Source: Streptomyces cylindrosporus
GTDB lineage: Bacteria > Actinomycetota > Actinomycetes > Streptomycetales > Streptomycetaceae
Assembly (NCBI RefSeq): GCF_022698165.1
Contig: NZ_JALDAY010000009.1
Location: 372,001 to 436,000, forward strand
DNA length: 64,000 bases
Direction of reading: 5' to 3'
Below, in pieces: positions 44,491-53,012 of the stretch. A model generated the notes under the pieces. The model saw nothing but the letters and a program-made list of their open reading frames with translations. It had not been told where the DNA came from and did no database searches. Made by a program: the position numbers and the translations under genes. Position 1 is the first letter of the stretch. The number at the start of each line of letters is the position of its first letter.

Positions 44491-45558
44491 TCAGCGAGGT
44501 TGATACGCCCTGGGCAGCCGCATTCCGCGTTCCGCCATGATCTGCCGTACGTGGTTGGGGTAGTTGGTGATGATGCCGTCGACGCCCATGTCCATCAGCG
44601 CCTCGACGGTGGCCGGGTCGTCGCAGGTCCAGGGGACGACCTTGAGGCCGCGGGCGTGCGCCTCCTCGACCATCGCGCGGTCGGAGTAGAAGCGGAAGTC
44701 CGGGTCGCCGACCTTGCCGCTCTGCGGGAAGCCGTAGTTGGGGGACAGGGCCCGGACACCGGGGACGGTGGCGGCCGCCTTCACGAAGTCGCCGCCGTAG
44801 TCGTCGGCGTCGATGCCGCCCAGCCAGGGGGAGGCGCCCGGCTGGCCCACCTGGAGGAAGTCGTAGTTGGTGAGGGCGACCAGCGGCCAGCGCGGGGCCA
44901 GCTTGTGCATCGCCTTCAGCGCGCCCCAGTCGAAGGACTCGATGGTGACCTGGTCCTCGATGCCGGAGCGGTGGATCTCCTCGTACACCCGGCGCACGAA
45001 CAGCGCGCGCGGCGCGGTCTGTTCGGGCGCGCCTGCCTCGACCTTGGTCTCGATGTTCAGCTTCACCTGCTTGGCGTGGTAGCTCTTGACCAGGTTCAGG
45101 ACGTCCTTCAGCTCGACCATCCGGAAGCCCTTGACCACCTCCTGCTCGGGGAATCCCGGCAGTTGCTGGTAGCCGCAGTCCATCGTCTTGATCTGAGCCA
45201 GCGTCAGGTCCTTGATGTACTTGCCGACATACGGGTACATCGGGTCGCCCGGTGTGACCGGCGCGGTGTCCCGGCACTTGACCGCGCTGATCTGCCGGTC
45301 GTGGTTGACGACGACCTTCTCGTCCTTGGTGATCTGGGTGTCCAGCTCCAGTGTGGACACCCCGAGCCGCATCGCCTTGCCGAATCCCTCCAGGGACTCC
45401 TCGGTCGTCATTCCGATGCCGCCGCGGTGGGCCTGGAGATCGAAGCGGGCCTTGTGCGGAGTAACGCCGGAGCCGTCGTACGCCGTCGCGTGGGCGGTCG
45501 TCGGGAGGGCGAGCAGCGGAGCCAGCGCCAGGCCGGCGAGGACATGTCTTGTGGACAT
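44491..45558 (-). CDS. Secreted glycerophosphodiester phosphodiesterase
   Basis: Extracellular GDPD enzyme, 355 aa, releasing glycerol 3-phosphate from phosphodiesters such as deacylated phospholipids or teichoic-acid fragments. The signal peptide (residues 1-26) ends TAHATA. Catalytic-site residues appear in LQAHRGGIGMTTEESLEGF, TLELDTQITKDEKVVVNHDR and LNIETKVEAG, with the C-terminal VDGIITNYPNHVRQIM. The ATG at 45558 follows a GAGG six bases upstream. In Streptomyces such genes are often under phosphate (PhoP) control; I could not identify a PHO box with confidence. Confidence 0.92.
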   Translation of the reverse strand: MSTRHVLAGLALAPLLALPTTAHATAYDGSGVTPHKARFDLQAHRGGIGMTTEESLEGFGKAMRLGVSTLELDTQITKDEKVVVNHDRQISAVKCRDTAPVTPGDPMYPYVGKYIKDLTLAQIKTMDCGYQQLPGFPEQEVVKGFRMVELKDVLNLVKSYHAKQVKLNIETKVEAGAPEQTAPRALFVRRVYEEIHRSGIEDQVTIESFDWGALKAMHKLAPRWPLVALTNYDFLQVGQPGASPWLGGIDADDYGGDFVKAAATVPGVRALSPNYGFPQSGKVGDPDFRFYSDRAMVEEAHARGLKVVPWTCDDPATVEALMDMGVDGIITNYPNHVRQIMAERGMRLPRAYQPR

Positions 45559-46005
45559 CGCAACCTCACTCGTGTCGGGTTCGGGCACGGGGCACCCCCA
45601 GACGCTAGCCGGGCCCCCGGCAGGCTCAACGTCGCGCACATGATGGGCCCGTGAATGTCCGGAAACGCGCGCCGGCCCGGTGCCCCCGTCGCATGGAGTC
45701 ACCGGAGCGAAGTAATCTTCACGTTTCACAGGCTTTCGTTGCCGTAGGCACTCTTGACAACATGCGTACTGTTTCGCGACGTTTGATCCTCGCCGGACAG
45801 TTCGGAACCGGAGGGTCGATCACGGAACGAGCGTGTACACGGCGTGGGATCGGCTGATACTCAGAGAAGTGGTAGGACGCGGACAGCGCGTCACGGGGGG
45901 AGAGGTCGCCGGTGCGATCCATGAGCAGGAGTTCACGCGCCCTTCCGGCCCGCGGCACGGCCGGCACGTTCCTCGCGGAGCCCGTGGAAGGGCGGTTGAT
46001 CTGAA
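45559..46005. other. Intergenic region, 447 bases, no gene seen
   Basis: This gap holds the promoters of the divergent GDPD and GNAT genes. TTGACA at 45754-45759 is a perfect -35 hexamer but lacks a good -10 at the right distance. The stretch near 45710-45800 is relatively AT-rich. Short open frames exist but have no codon bias or ribosome-binding site that would support them. Confidence 0.6.
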
Positions 46006-47121
46006 GTGGACGTCACGATCCACAGAGCCGACGAGCTGAGCGCCGCACTGCGCGAGGCGTGGCACCGGGCGATGGACGAGTCGCCGGAGTACTCCAACCC
46101 TTTCCTCGCGCCCGAGTTCGCGACCGGGGTCGGCAGGTACCGCGGCGGCGCGCGCATCGCGGTCCTGCGTGAGGGCGGGGCGCCGGTCGGCTTCTTCCCG
46201 TACGAGCGCAACGCCTTCGGTGTCGGGCGTGCCATCGGCCTGGGCCTGTCCGACTGCCAGGCGCTCGTGCACCGGCCGGGGGTCACCTGGGACGCCCAGG
46301 ACCTGCTGAAGGCCTGCGGGATGTCCATCTTCGAGTTCGATCACCTCGTGGAGGAGCAGAAACCGTTCAGCCGGTTCGTCACCGGGAAGTTCGCCTCGCC
46401 GGTCGTCGACCTCAAGCCCGACGACAGCGGCTATGCGGCGTGGCTGCGCGGCGCGTACCCGGGCCACGCCAAGACGACCCTGAAGAAGGAACGCCGCCTG
46501 GGCCGCGACATCGGCGAGGTGCGCTTCGAGTTCGACGAGCGCGATCCGCGGATGCTGCGCCGGCTGATGGGGTGGAAGTCCGCCCAGTACCGCAGGACGG
46601 GCCGTATGGACCGGTTCGCGCGGCCGTGGATCGTCGACCTGGTGAACCACCTGTTCCAGGTCCGCGAGGAGCACTTCACCGGTGTGCTGTCCGTGCTCTA
46701 CGCCGGTGACCGGCCGGTGGCCGCGCACTTCGGGCCGCGCTCCCGGACCGTGCTGGCGGCCTGGTTCACCGCGTACGACCCCGAACTCCACTACTACTCG
46801 CCCGGGTTGATGATGCACCTGCGCACCGCCGAGGCGGCGGCCCGCCACGGCGTGACGCTCATGGACCTGGGGCGCGGCGACAAGGAGTACAAGGACTGGC
46901 TCAAGACCCGCGAGCTGCGCGTGGCGGAAGGGTTCGCCAGCCGCCCGCACCCGGTGGCGACCGCCCACCGGCTGTGGCGCAGACCGGTGCGGGGCCTGCG
47001 GAACACGGTCAACGCCCACCCCGAGCTGCGCGCCCCCGCCGACCGCCTGCTGAAAACGGTCGGCACCCTGCGCACCTCGCACCGGGCGGACTCCGGCTCC
47101 CCGGGGCCTCGCGCACACTGA
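46006..47121 (+). CDS. GNAT-family (CelD/BcsL-like) acetyltransferase
   Basis: A 371-aa protein of the Acetyltransf_6 (CelD/BcsL) group, related to FemAB-type transferases that act on cell-envelope polymers. Recognisable parts are GYAAWLRGAYPGHAKTTLKK, ERDPRMLRRLMGWKSAQYRR and PVAAHFGPRSRTVLAAWFTA, followed by TLMDLGRGDKEYKDWLKTR, which is characteristic of the family. The acceptor is unknown; exopolysaccharide modification is the usual suggestion. GTG start at 46006. Confidence 0.82.
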   Translation: MDVTIHRADELSAALREAWHRAMDESPEYSNPFLAPEFATGVGRYRGGARIAVLREGGAPVGFFPYERNAFGVGRAIGLGLSDCQALVHRPGVTWDAQDLLKACGMSIFEFDHLVEEQKPFSRFVTGKFASPVVDLKPDDSGYAAWLRGAYPGHAKTTLKKERRLGRDIGEVRFEFDERDPRMLRRLMGWKSAQYRRTGRMDRFARPWIVDLVNHLFQVREEHFTGVLSVLYAGDRPVAAHFGPRSRTVLAAWFTAYDPELHYYSPGLMMHLRTAEAAARHGVTLMDLGRGDKEYKDWLKTRELRVAEGFASRPHPVATAHRLWRRPVRGLRNTVNAHPELRAPADRLLKTVGTLRTSHRADSGSPGPRAH

Positions 47122-47141
47122 GCGGCTCGGAGGGCTTCACC

Positions 47142-47318
47142 ATGATGCTGGACTTGGACCGGCCCGACCTCGTGGCGTACGAGGCGGTCTCCGACGGCCG
47201 GGCTACCGGCGCGTCTTCGGACCGCGCCGCTCACCCTGCGAAAGGCGCTGAGTATGCCCTCGCGGCGGCGCGTCAGCTCGCAGCGAAGTCCTCGGCGTTC
47301 CCTCGGACCCGGGTGTAA
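47142..47318 (+). CDS. Small hypothetical protein
   Basis: A possible 58-aa protein starting MMLDLDRPDLVAYEAVSDG. GGAGGG lies seven bases before the first ATG, a good ribosome-binding site. No family recognised, no signal peptide. It starts 20 bases after the GNAT gene and may be translated with it. The C-terminus (AARQLAAKSSAFPRTRV) looks random, so the frame could be a relic. Confidence 0.35.
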   Translation: MMLDLDRPDLVAYEAVSDGRATGASSDRAAHPAKGAEYALAAARQLAAKSSAFPRTRV

Positions 47319-47371
47319 GTATGTAATCAAAGCCTGGGCACAAGCCTCTGGGCCGGCGGAAAGGTCCACTC

Positions 47372-48355
47372 GTGGCCGAGACACTTTCCGAGCCCGACCG
47401 CTCCCGCGAAGAGCAGGCCGCGCTCGACTCCTACTCCCGGATCGTCACTTCCGTCGCCGCGGAACTCACCCCGAAGGTGGCGGCGCTGAACGTCGCGCAC
47501 CGCCGAGGGCGGGGGCGTTTCGTGCGCGGCACCGGTTCCGCGGTGGTGTTCACCGAGGACGGGTTCCTGCTCACCAACGCCCATGTCGTCGGGCACTCCG
47601 ACGCCGGCACCGCCTCCTTCGCCGACGGCACGACCACCCCGTTCCACGTCATCGGCGCCGACCCGCTGTCCGACCTCGCCGTGGTCCGCGCCGACGGGCC
47701 GACCCCGCCCCCGGCCCGGCTGGGCGAGGCCGACGAGCTGCGGGTCGGCCAGCTGGTCGTGGCGGTCGGCAATCCGCTGGGCCTGGCCGGCAGCGTCACC
47801 GCCGGTGTGGTCAGCGCCCTGGGCCGCTCGCTCCCGGCCAGCGCGGGCACGGCGACCCGTGTCATCGACGACGTCGTCCAGACGGACGCCACCCTGCACC
47901 CCGGCAGCTCGGGCGGCGCGCTGGCCACCGCCGACGGCCGGGTCGTCGGCATCAACACCGCCATCGCCGACGTCGGCCTGGGCCTCGCGATCCCGGTGAA
48001 CGGCACCAGCCGGAAGATCATCGCGACCCTGCTCTCCACGGGCCGGGTCCGCCGCGCCTATCTGGGCGTCGCCGGCATCCCCGCGCCGCTGCCGCCCGCG
48101 GTACGGGCGCACACCGGCCGACGTATCGGCCTGCGCGTCGTCGAGGTCGTGCCGGGTTCCCCCGCCGCCCGCGCGGGCCTACGCGGCGGCGACCTGCTGC
48201 TCACCGCCGACGGCGACCCGGTCAACAGCGCCCAGGCCCTTCAGCGCCTGATGCTGGAGGACGCCATAGGCCGCCCCCTCGCCCTGACCGCCCTGCGCGG
48301 CGACGCACTCGTGGACGTCATCGCCGTACCCGTGGAACTGGTCTCGGACGACTGA
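47372..48355 (+). CDS. HtrA/DegP-like trypsin-type serine protease with PDZ domain
   Basis: A 327-aa S1C-family protease. The triad is H71 (LTNAHVVG), D101 (PLSDLAVV) and S180 (LHPGSSGGAL). A PDZ domain follows (IGLRVVEVVPGSPAARAGLR, GGDLLLTADGDPVNSAQALQ). Unlike most HtrA proteins there is no signal peptide or membrane span in the N-terminus, so it appears to be cytoplasmic, or the true start is upstream and missed. GTG at 47372 preceded by GGAAAGG. Confidence 0.88.
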   Translation: MAETLSEPDRSREEQAALDSYSRIVTSVAAELTPKVAALNVAHRRGRGRFVRGTGSAVVFTEDGFLLTNAHVVGHSDAGTASFADGTTTPFHVIGADPLSDLAVVRADGPTPPPARLGEADELRVGQLVVAVGNPLGLAGSVTAGVVSALGRSLPASAGTATRVIDDVVQTDATLHPGSSGGALATADGRVVGINTAIADVGLGLAIPVNGTSRKIIATLLSTGRVRRAYLGVAGIPAPLPPAVRAHTGRRIGLRVVEVVPGSPAARAGLRGGDLLLTADGDPVNSAQALQRLMLEDAIGRPLALTALRGDALVDVIAVPVELVSDD

Positions 48356-48395
48356 GGCACCTCTCGGTTCCGCCCGGCTCGCCCCCTGCGCCCCC

Positions 48396-48974
48396 TCAAG
48401 GCGTGACGCGTGCGCCGCTCCAGTTGTGGGCGACGTCCACGATCACATGGCCGGGTACCCGCAGGACCCGGAACGGCAGCCGGGACCGGACGCCGAGGCC
48501 GAGCTGGGTGTCACCCTCGAAGCTGCCGGCGAACCGGGTGTCCCGGAACGTGCGGTACCCCTTGAGGTCGACGCCCGGCAGCGGGCGGCCCGCGCGGGCC
48601 GGGTAGGTGGGCTTCCCGGTCTCGGGGTCATAGCTCGGTGCCGTGACCCGGACCTCCAGCACGGCCTTGCCGCCGACCGGGATCAGGCGGCCGGAGCCGT
48701 CCTGGTACAGGTGGTCGACGTACCTGACCGAGTAGCCGAGCTTGCCCTTGGCCGCGCCGGGTATGTCGACGACCATCCGGTCGTAACAGGCGTGGCGGCC
48801 GGTCCTGACGTTCGTCACCGGCGTCGGCGTACTCGCCGTATGCGTCTTGGCCTGGCTGCCCCAGCCGGTGGGGCACGCGGTGGCGGTCGGCGCGGCGTCG
48901 GCCGGGAGCGCGGTCGCCAGGAGTGCGGTGGTCGCGAGCATGAGCGCTGCCCATGCCGGTCTGCTTCGTCTCAT
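48396..48974 (-). CDS. Secreted AMIN-like domain protein
   Basis: A 192-aa exported protein. The signal peptide (residues 1-27) ends PADAA. Two Cys occur in the mature part (TACPTGW, RHACYDRMVVD). The domain (CYDRMVVDIPGAAKGKLGYS, RTFRDTRFAGSFEGDTQLGL, FRVLRVPGHVIVDVAHNW) matches Actinobacterial AMIN-like proteins of unknown function, possibly binding cell-wall polymers. It converges with the HtrA-like gene and lies 82 bases from the end of the siderophore permease operon. Confidence 0.8.
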   Translation of the reverse strand: MRRSRPAWAALMLATTALLATALPADAAPTATACPTGWGSQAKTHTASTPTPVTNVRTGRHACYDRMVVDIPGAAKGKLGYSVRYVDHLYQDGSGRLIPVGGKAVLEVRVTAPSYDPETGKPTYPARAGRPLPGVDLKGYRTFRDTRFAGSFEGDTQLGLGVRSRLPFRVLRVPGHVIVDVAHNWSGARVTP

Positions 48975-49056
48975 CTCGTCCCCCGAAGCATGAATGGTTC
49001 CGATATTAGATGAGACAAGCCGGATGGCCGAAAAGTTGCGTTTCCGAGTGAGCGGC

Positions 49057-50112
49057 TCAGATCCGTCCCGCCCGGCGCTGTCGGCGCAGCAGCAGCCCCA
49101 GGTACAGGCCGCCCACCACCGCCGTCACCACGCCGACCGGCAGCTGGGCCGATTCGTGGATGCGCTGGGAAGCGAAGTCGGCGGTGACCACCAGGAGGGC
49201 GCCGGTGCAGGTGGCCGCCGGGAGGTTGGGGCCGGGGGCGCGGGTGAGGCGGCGGGCCAGCTGGGGGGCGATGAGGGCGACGAACGGGATCGGGCCGGCC
49301 GCCGCGGTCGCCACCGCGCAGGCCGCCGTCGCCAGGACGAGAATCACGAGCCGGGTGCGCTGCACGGGCACTCCGAGGCCGCCCGCCACGTCGTCGCCCA
49401 TCTCCAGGATCCGCAGCCGTCCCGCGACGACCGCGACCAGCGGCAGTACGACGAGCAGGCCGAGCGCGGCCGGGCGTACGTCCTGCCAACCCCGGCCGTT
49501 GAGGCTGCCGTTGAGCCACACCATCGCCTGCGCGGCCTGGGTGAATCTCGCCTTCGCCAGCAGATAGGCGTTCACGCCCTGGAGCAGGGCGCTCACCCCG
49601 ATGCCGACCAGGACGAGCCGGTAGCCGTGGACGCCGTGTCGCCAGGCGAGCACGTACACCAGCAGCGCGGTCACGAGGCCCCCGCCCACCGCCCCGAGCG
49701 CGACCTGGCCGCCGGTGCCGCCGACGACCAGGACCACCAGAAGTCCGCCGGTGGCCGAGCCGTAGGTGAAGCCGACGATGTCCGGGCTGCCCAGCGGATT
49801 GCGGGACAGGCTCTGGAACAGGGCCCCGCTCAGCCCGAGCGCCGCGCCGACCAGGATGCCGGTGAGCAGCCGGGGGAGCCGGAGTTCGTTGACGACGAAG
49901 TTCGTCTGTCGGCTGCCGTTGCCGAGCAGCGTGCGCACGACGTCGGCCGGTGAGATCGCGAATTCGCCCGTCCCCAGGGCCAGTACGCCCACCGCGGCGG
50001 TCGCGGCCAGCACCAGCAGGCACACGGCGACCGTGCGGACGTCCACCAGCAGCGAGAGGCGGTGCGAGCGGCTGCGCACGACATGCGTACGGCCGCCCAG
50101 AGCGGTGGTCAT
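49057..50112 (-). CDS. FecCD-family iron-siderophore ABC permease (second subunit)
   Basis: A 351-aa permease with about nine or ten membrane segments, of the BtuC/FecCD/FepG type. Family motifs include ELRLPRLLTGILVGAALGLS, SLSRNPLGSPDIVGFTYGSA and FVALIAPQLARRLTR near the ATPase-contact loop. The ATG overlaps the first permease's stop as ATGA. It is the last gene of the leftward siderophore operon. Neither a binding protein nor an ATPase follows, so those subunits must be encoded elsewhere. Confidence 0.92.
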   Translation of the reverse strand: MTTALGGRTHVVRSRSHRLSLLVDVRTVAVCLLVLAATAAVGVLALGTGEFAISPADVVRTLLGNGSRQTNFVVNELRLPRLLTGILVGAALGLSGALFQSLSRNPLGSPDIVGFTYGSATGGLLVVLVVGGTGGQVALGAVGGGLVTALLVYVLAWRHGVHGYRLVLVGIGVSALLQGVNAYLLAKARFTQAAQAMVWLNGSLNGRGWQDVRPAALGLLVVLPLVAVVAGRLRILEMGDDVAGGLGVPVQRTRLVILVLATAACAVATAAAGPIPFVALIAPQLARRLTRAPGPNLPAATCTGALLVVTADFASQRIHESAQLPVGVVTAVVGGLYLGLLLRRQRRAGRI

Positions 50113-51164
50113 CCGGCCACCACCCTGCGATGGCGGACGAGCGCGATGAACACCGGGGCGCCGATGACGGCGGTGACCACGCCCGCGTCCAGTTCGTCGG
50201 GGCGTACGACGACCCGGCCGAGGACGTCCGCGTACAGCAGCAGCGCCGGGGCCAGCAGCATCGACAGCGGCAGGGTCCAGCGCTGGTCGGCGCCGGCGAT
50301 CATGCGGGCCATGTGCGGCACGGCGAGGCCCACGAAGACCAGCGGCCCCACGGCGGCGGTCGCCGCGCCGCACAGCAGCGTCACGGCCAGCAGGCCCAGG
50401 AACCGCGTCCGGTCCAGATGGGCGCCGAGGGCGCGGGCGGTGTCGTCGCCCAGGGCGAGCGCGTTGAGCGGTCGTACGAGCGAGAGCGCGAGCAGCAGGC
50501 CGACGGCGACGAACGGGGTGATCGTCGTCAGGGTCTCGCTGTCGGCCCGCGCGAGGGAGCCCACGCTCCAGAACCGCAGCTGGTCCAGGGCCTGCGCGTC
50601 GAGCAGCATCAGGGTCTGGCCGATGCCGGTGAACACGGCGGCGATCACCGCGCCGCCCAGCGCCAGCCGCTCCGGCGTGGCCCCGCCGCGCCCGCCCGAG
50701 GCCAGCGAGTACACCAGCAGGCCCGCCACCACCGCGCCCGCCATGGCGAACCACACCGAGGCCCACATGCTGGTCAGGCCCAGTGCCGTGATGGACAGGA
50801 CGACTCCCGCGGCGGCCCCCGCGTTGATCCCGAGCAGCCCCGGATCGGCGAGCGGATTCCGGGTCAGCGCCTGGATCAGCGCGCCCGCCACGCCCAGTGC
50901 GGCACCGGCGGCGATCCCGGCGAGGGTGCGTGGGACCCGTACGTCCCAGATCACCGAACTCGCCGTCGAGCCGTCGTCGTCGAACAGCGCGTGCACGACC
51001 GTGGACAGCGACAGGGAGCGTGACCCGATCGCGAGGCTGAGCGCGATCGCCGTGAGCAGCAGGAGCAGCGCGCCCAGCACGGCAAGCGTCCGCGTAGAGG
51101 TGCGTCGCCGCGCGGGAGGCTGGTCGGCCCGGTCAAGCGCCGCCGCAGGCACCTTAGTTGCCAC
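50109..51164 (-). CDS. FecCD-family iron-siderophore ABC permease (first subunit)
   Basis: A 351-aa permease from GTG 51164, which has GGAGG six bases upstream and overlaps the ligase stop by 11 bases; an ATG at 51200 would overlap by 47. Motifs are DVRVPRTLAGIAAGAALGVA, ALTRNPLADPGLLGINAGAA and FVGLAVPHMARMI. With the next gene it forms the heterodimeric channel of a ferric-siderophore importer. It shares a transcript with the salicyl-AMP ligase, whose promoter region has an iron box. Confidence 0.9.
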   Translation of the reverse strand: MATKVPAAALDRADQPPARRRTSTRTLAVLGALLLLLTAIALSLAIGSRSLSLSTVVHALFDDDGSTASSVIWDVRVPRTLAGIAAGAALGVAGALIQALTRNPLADPGLLGINAGAAAGVVLSITALGLTSMWASVWFAMAGAVVAGLLVYSLASGGRGGATPERLALGGAVIAAVFTGIGQTLMLLDAQALDQLRFWSVGSLARADSETLTTITPFVAVGLLLALSLVRPLNALALGDDTARALGAHLDRTRFLGLLAVTLLCGAATAAVGPLVFVGLAVPHMARMIAGADQRWTLPLSMLLAPALLLYADVLGRVVVRPDELDAGVVTAVIGAPVFIALVRHRRVVAG

Positions 51165-52821
51165 TGCCGGCCTCCGCGCGGAGCGGTCCGGAGGTGCCAT
51201 GGCCGGCCTCCGCTCGCAGGCGTTCGGCGATCCTTCTGCCGAGTGCCTTCTTGTCGATCTTTCCGACGGAGGTGCGCGGGAAGGCGTCGACCACCTCCAC
51301 GCGGTCGGGCAGTTTGTACGCGGCCACCCCGCGGTCGGTCAGGAAGGCGGCCAACTCCCGCTGGGTCGGCGCAGGTTGGGCGCGCGGTACCAGATAGGCG
51401 CAGGTGCGCTCGCCCATCGTCTCGTCGGGCATGCCGACCACGGCGGCGTCGTGCACGGCCGGGTGGGCCAGGAGGTGGTTCTCCAGCTCCTCGGCGGAGA
51501 TCTTGTCGCCGCCCCGGTTGATCTGGTCCTTGGCCCGCCCCTCGACCACCAGGTGCCCGGAGGGCAGCACCCGGACCAGGTCGCCGGTGCGGTAGTAGCC
51601 GTCGTCGGTGAAGGTGCGCGCGTTGTGCTCGGGCGCCCGGTAGTAGCCGCGCAGGGTGTAGGGGCCGCGGGTGAGCAACTCGCCGGTCTCGCCCGGGAGT
51701 ACGTCGTGGCCGTCCTCGTCCACCACCCGGATCTCGTCGGCAGGGGAGAGGGGGCGGCCCTGGGTGCCGGTGACCAGCTCCCCAGGGTCGTCCAGGCGCG
51801 TGTAGTTGAGCAGTCCCTCGGCCATGCCGAAGACCTGCTGGAGGGCGCAGCCGAGGGCCGGTTCGACGCGGGCGGCGGGCTCGGCGCCGAGCTTGGAGCC
51901 GCCGACCTGGAGCAGGGCCAGGGAGGAGAGGTCGGCGTCCTCCCACTCCACCGCGTCCAGCCACAGCAGGGCGATCGGCGGAACCACCGCGGTGACCGTG
52001 ACCTTCTCCCGCTCGATCAGCGCGAAGGCGTCCTCGGGGCTGGGCGTGGGGGAGAGGACCACCGTGCCGCCGGCCATCAGCGTGCCGAGCAGCCCGGGGC
52101 AGGCCAGCGCGAAGTTGTGCGCCGTCGGCAGCACCACCAGGTACACGGTCGACTCGTCGAAACCGCAAACCTCCGCGCTGGCACGGACGTTGTAGGTGTA
52201 GTCGTCGTGGGTGCGCGGGATCAGCTTCGGCTTGCCCGTGGTGCCGCCGGAGAGCAGCAGCACCGCCACGTCACCCGGATCGGGCGCGGGCAGCGGGACC
52301 GGATCGGCGTCGACGTCGGCGAGGGCGGTGAACTCGGCCGGGTCACCGGCCACCAGGACGTGCTCGACGGACGGCACCGCCTTGCGCACGGCACGAGCCA
52401 GGGCCCGGTGGTCGTGTCCGTCGAGGAGATCGGGGACCGCGAGCGCCGTGGCCCCGGCCGTCTCGGCGACGTGCACGAGCTCGCTCTCCCGGTGCGCGGG
52501 CAGCGTCAGCACGGGCACCGCGCCGGCCCTCAGCAGCGCGAAGAACAGCACCACGAAGACGTCGGTGTTGGGGAGTTGGACGACCACCCGGTCCCCGGCG
52601 CCGATGCCGAGCCGGCGCAGCCCCGCGGCCGTGCGGTCGGCCCGCTCGTCGAGCTCGGCGTACGTCCACCGGCCGCCGTCGGCGTCGACCAGGGCGATCC
52701 GCCCCGGGTCGCTGCCGGCCCGGTCCCGCAGCAGCCGGTCCAGCGGCCGGCCCGCCCAGTACCCCTCGGCCCGATACCGCTCCGCCGCCGCTTCCGGCCA
52801 GGGCACCCAACCGTCGAGCAT
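51154..52821 (-). CDS. Salicyl-AMP ligase (MbtA/YbtE/DhbE family)
   Basis: Stand-alone aryl-acid adenylating enzyme, 555 aa, that activates salicylate with ATP and loads an aryl carrier protein. Motifs are LLLSGGTTGKPKLIPRTHDD (A3), QQVFGMAEGLLNYTR (A5), GYYRTGDLV (A7) and PRTSVGKIDKKAL (A10). The specificity residues I read, N-F-C-A-Q-G-V-L-N-K, are those known for salicylate; 2,3-dihydroxybenzoate enzymes have N-Y-S. The ATG at 52821 follows GGGAG by six bases. It heads the leftward operon with two permeases, and an iron box lies at 52885-52903. The divergent gene supplies its substrate. No aryl carrier domain is fused to it. Confidence 0.93.
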   Translation of the reverse strand: MLDGWVPWPEAAAERYRAEGYWAGRPLDRLLRDRAGSDPGRIALVDADGGRWTYAELDERADRTAAGLRRLGIGAGDRVVVQLPNTDVFVVLFFALLRAGAVPVLTLPAHRESELVHVAETAGATALAVPDLLDGHDHRALARAVRKAVPSVEHVLVAGDPAEFTALADVDADPVPLPAPDPGDVAVLLLSGGTTGKPKLIPRTHDDYTYNVRASAEVCGFDESTVYLVVLPTAHNFALACPGLLGTLMAGGTVVLSPTPSPEDAFALIEREKVTVTAVVPPIALLWLDAVEWEDADLSSLALLQVGGSKLGAEPAARVEPALGCALQQVFGMAEGLLNYTRLDDPGELVTGTQGRPLSPADEIRVVDEDGHDVLPGETGELLTRGPYTLRGYYRAPEHNARTFTDDGYYRTGDLVRVLPSGHLVVEGRAKDQINRGGDKISAEELENHLLAHPAVHDAAVVGMPDETMGERTCAYLVPRAQPAPTQRELAAFLTDRGVAAYKLPDRVEVVDAFPRTSVGKIDKKALGRRIAERLRAEAGHGTSGPLRAEAGSGN

Positions 52822-52884
52822 GCTCAACTCCCGCCTGCTGGTGAGGAACCGCGCATCCGGAGCAGAAGCATCACCACCGGTTGC

Positions 52885-52903
52885 TTAGGAAAGGCTTGCC
52901 TAA
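52885..52903 (-). promoter_or_regulatory. Iron box (DmdR/IdeR-type) before the salicyl-AMP ligase
   Basis: TTAGGAAAGGCTTGCCTAA matches 15 of 19 positions of the actinobacterial iron-box consensus TTAGGTTAGGCTAACCTAA and lies 64 bases upstream of the ligase start. Iron-loaded DmdR1 would repress the ligase-permease operon. Confidence 0.82.
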
Positions 52904-52975
52904 TAGGGGATCACGGTCAAGCCTGAAGGTGCCTCTGGACGGGCGATCGACTCGGAAGCTAGGGTCTTGTCGAGA

Positions 52976-52994
52976 TTAGGTTAGGTTAACCTAA
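52976..52994 (+). promoter_or_regulatory. Iron box (DmdR/IdeR-type) before the salicylate synthase
   Basis: TTAGGTTAGGTTAACCTAA matches 18 of 19 positions of the iron-box consensus and ends 18 bases before the salicylate synthase start. It would repress the synthase/exporter/hydrolase operon when iron is sufficient. Confidence 0.93.
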
Positions 52995-53012
52995 GTCCAG
53001 GGAGGTAGCTCG

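Noticed and set aside
45651..45857. Possible 68-aa gene in the GDPD-GNAT gap
   Set aside because: No ribosome-binding site, no family, and it overlaps the best -35 hexamer in the gap; the composition is not distinct from non-coding DNA.
47254..47371. Attachment-site or tRNA-like fragment between the GNAT and HtrA-like genes
   Set aside because: The stretch with AAGTATGTAATCAAAGCC is slightly AT-rich but shows no cloverleaf, no direct repeats and no integrase nearby.
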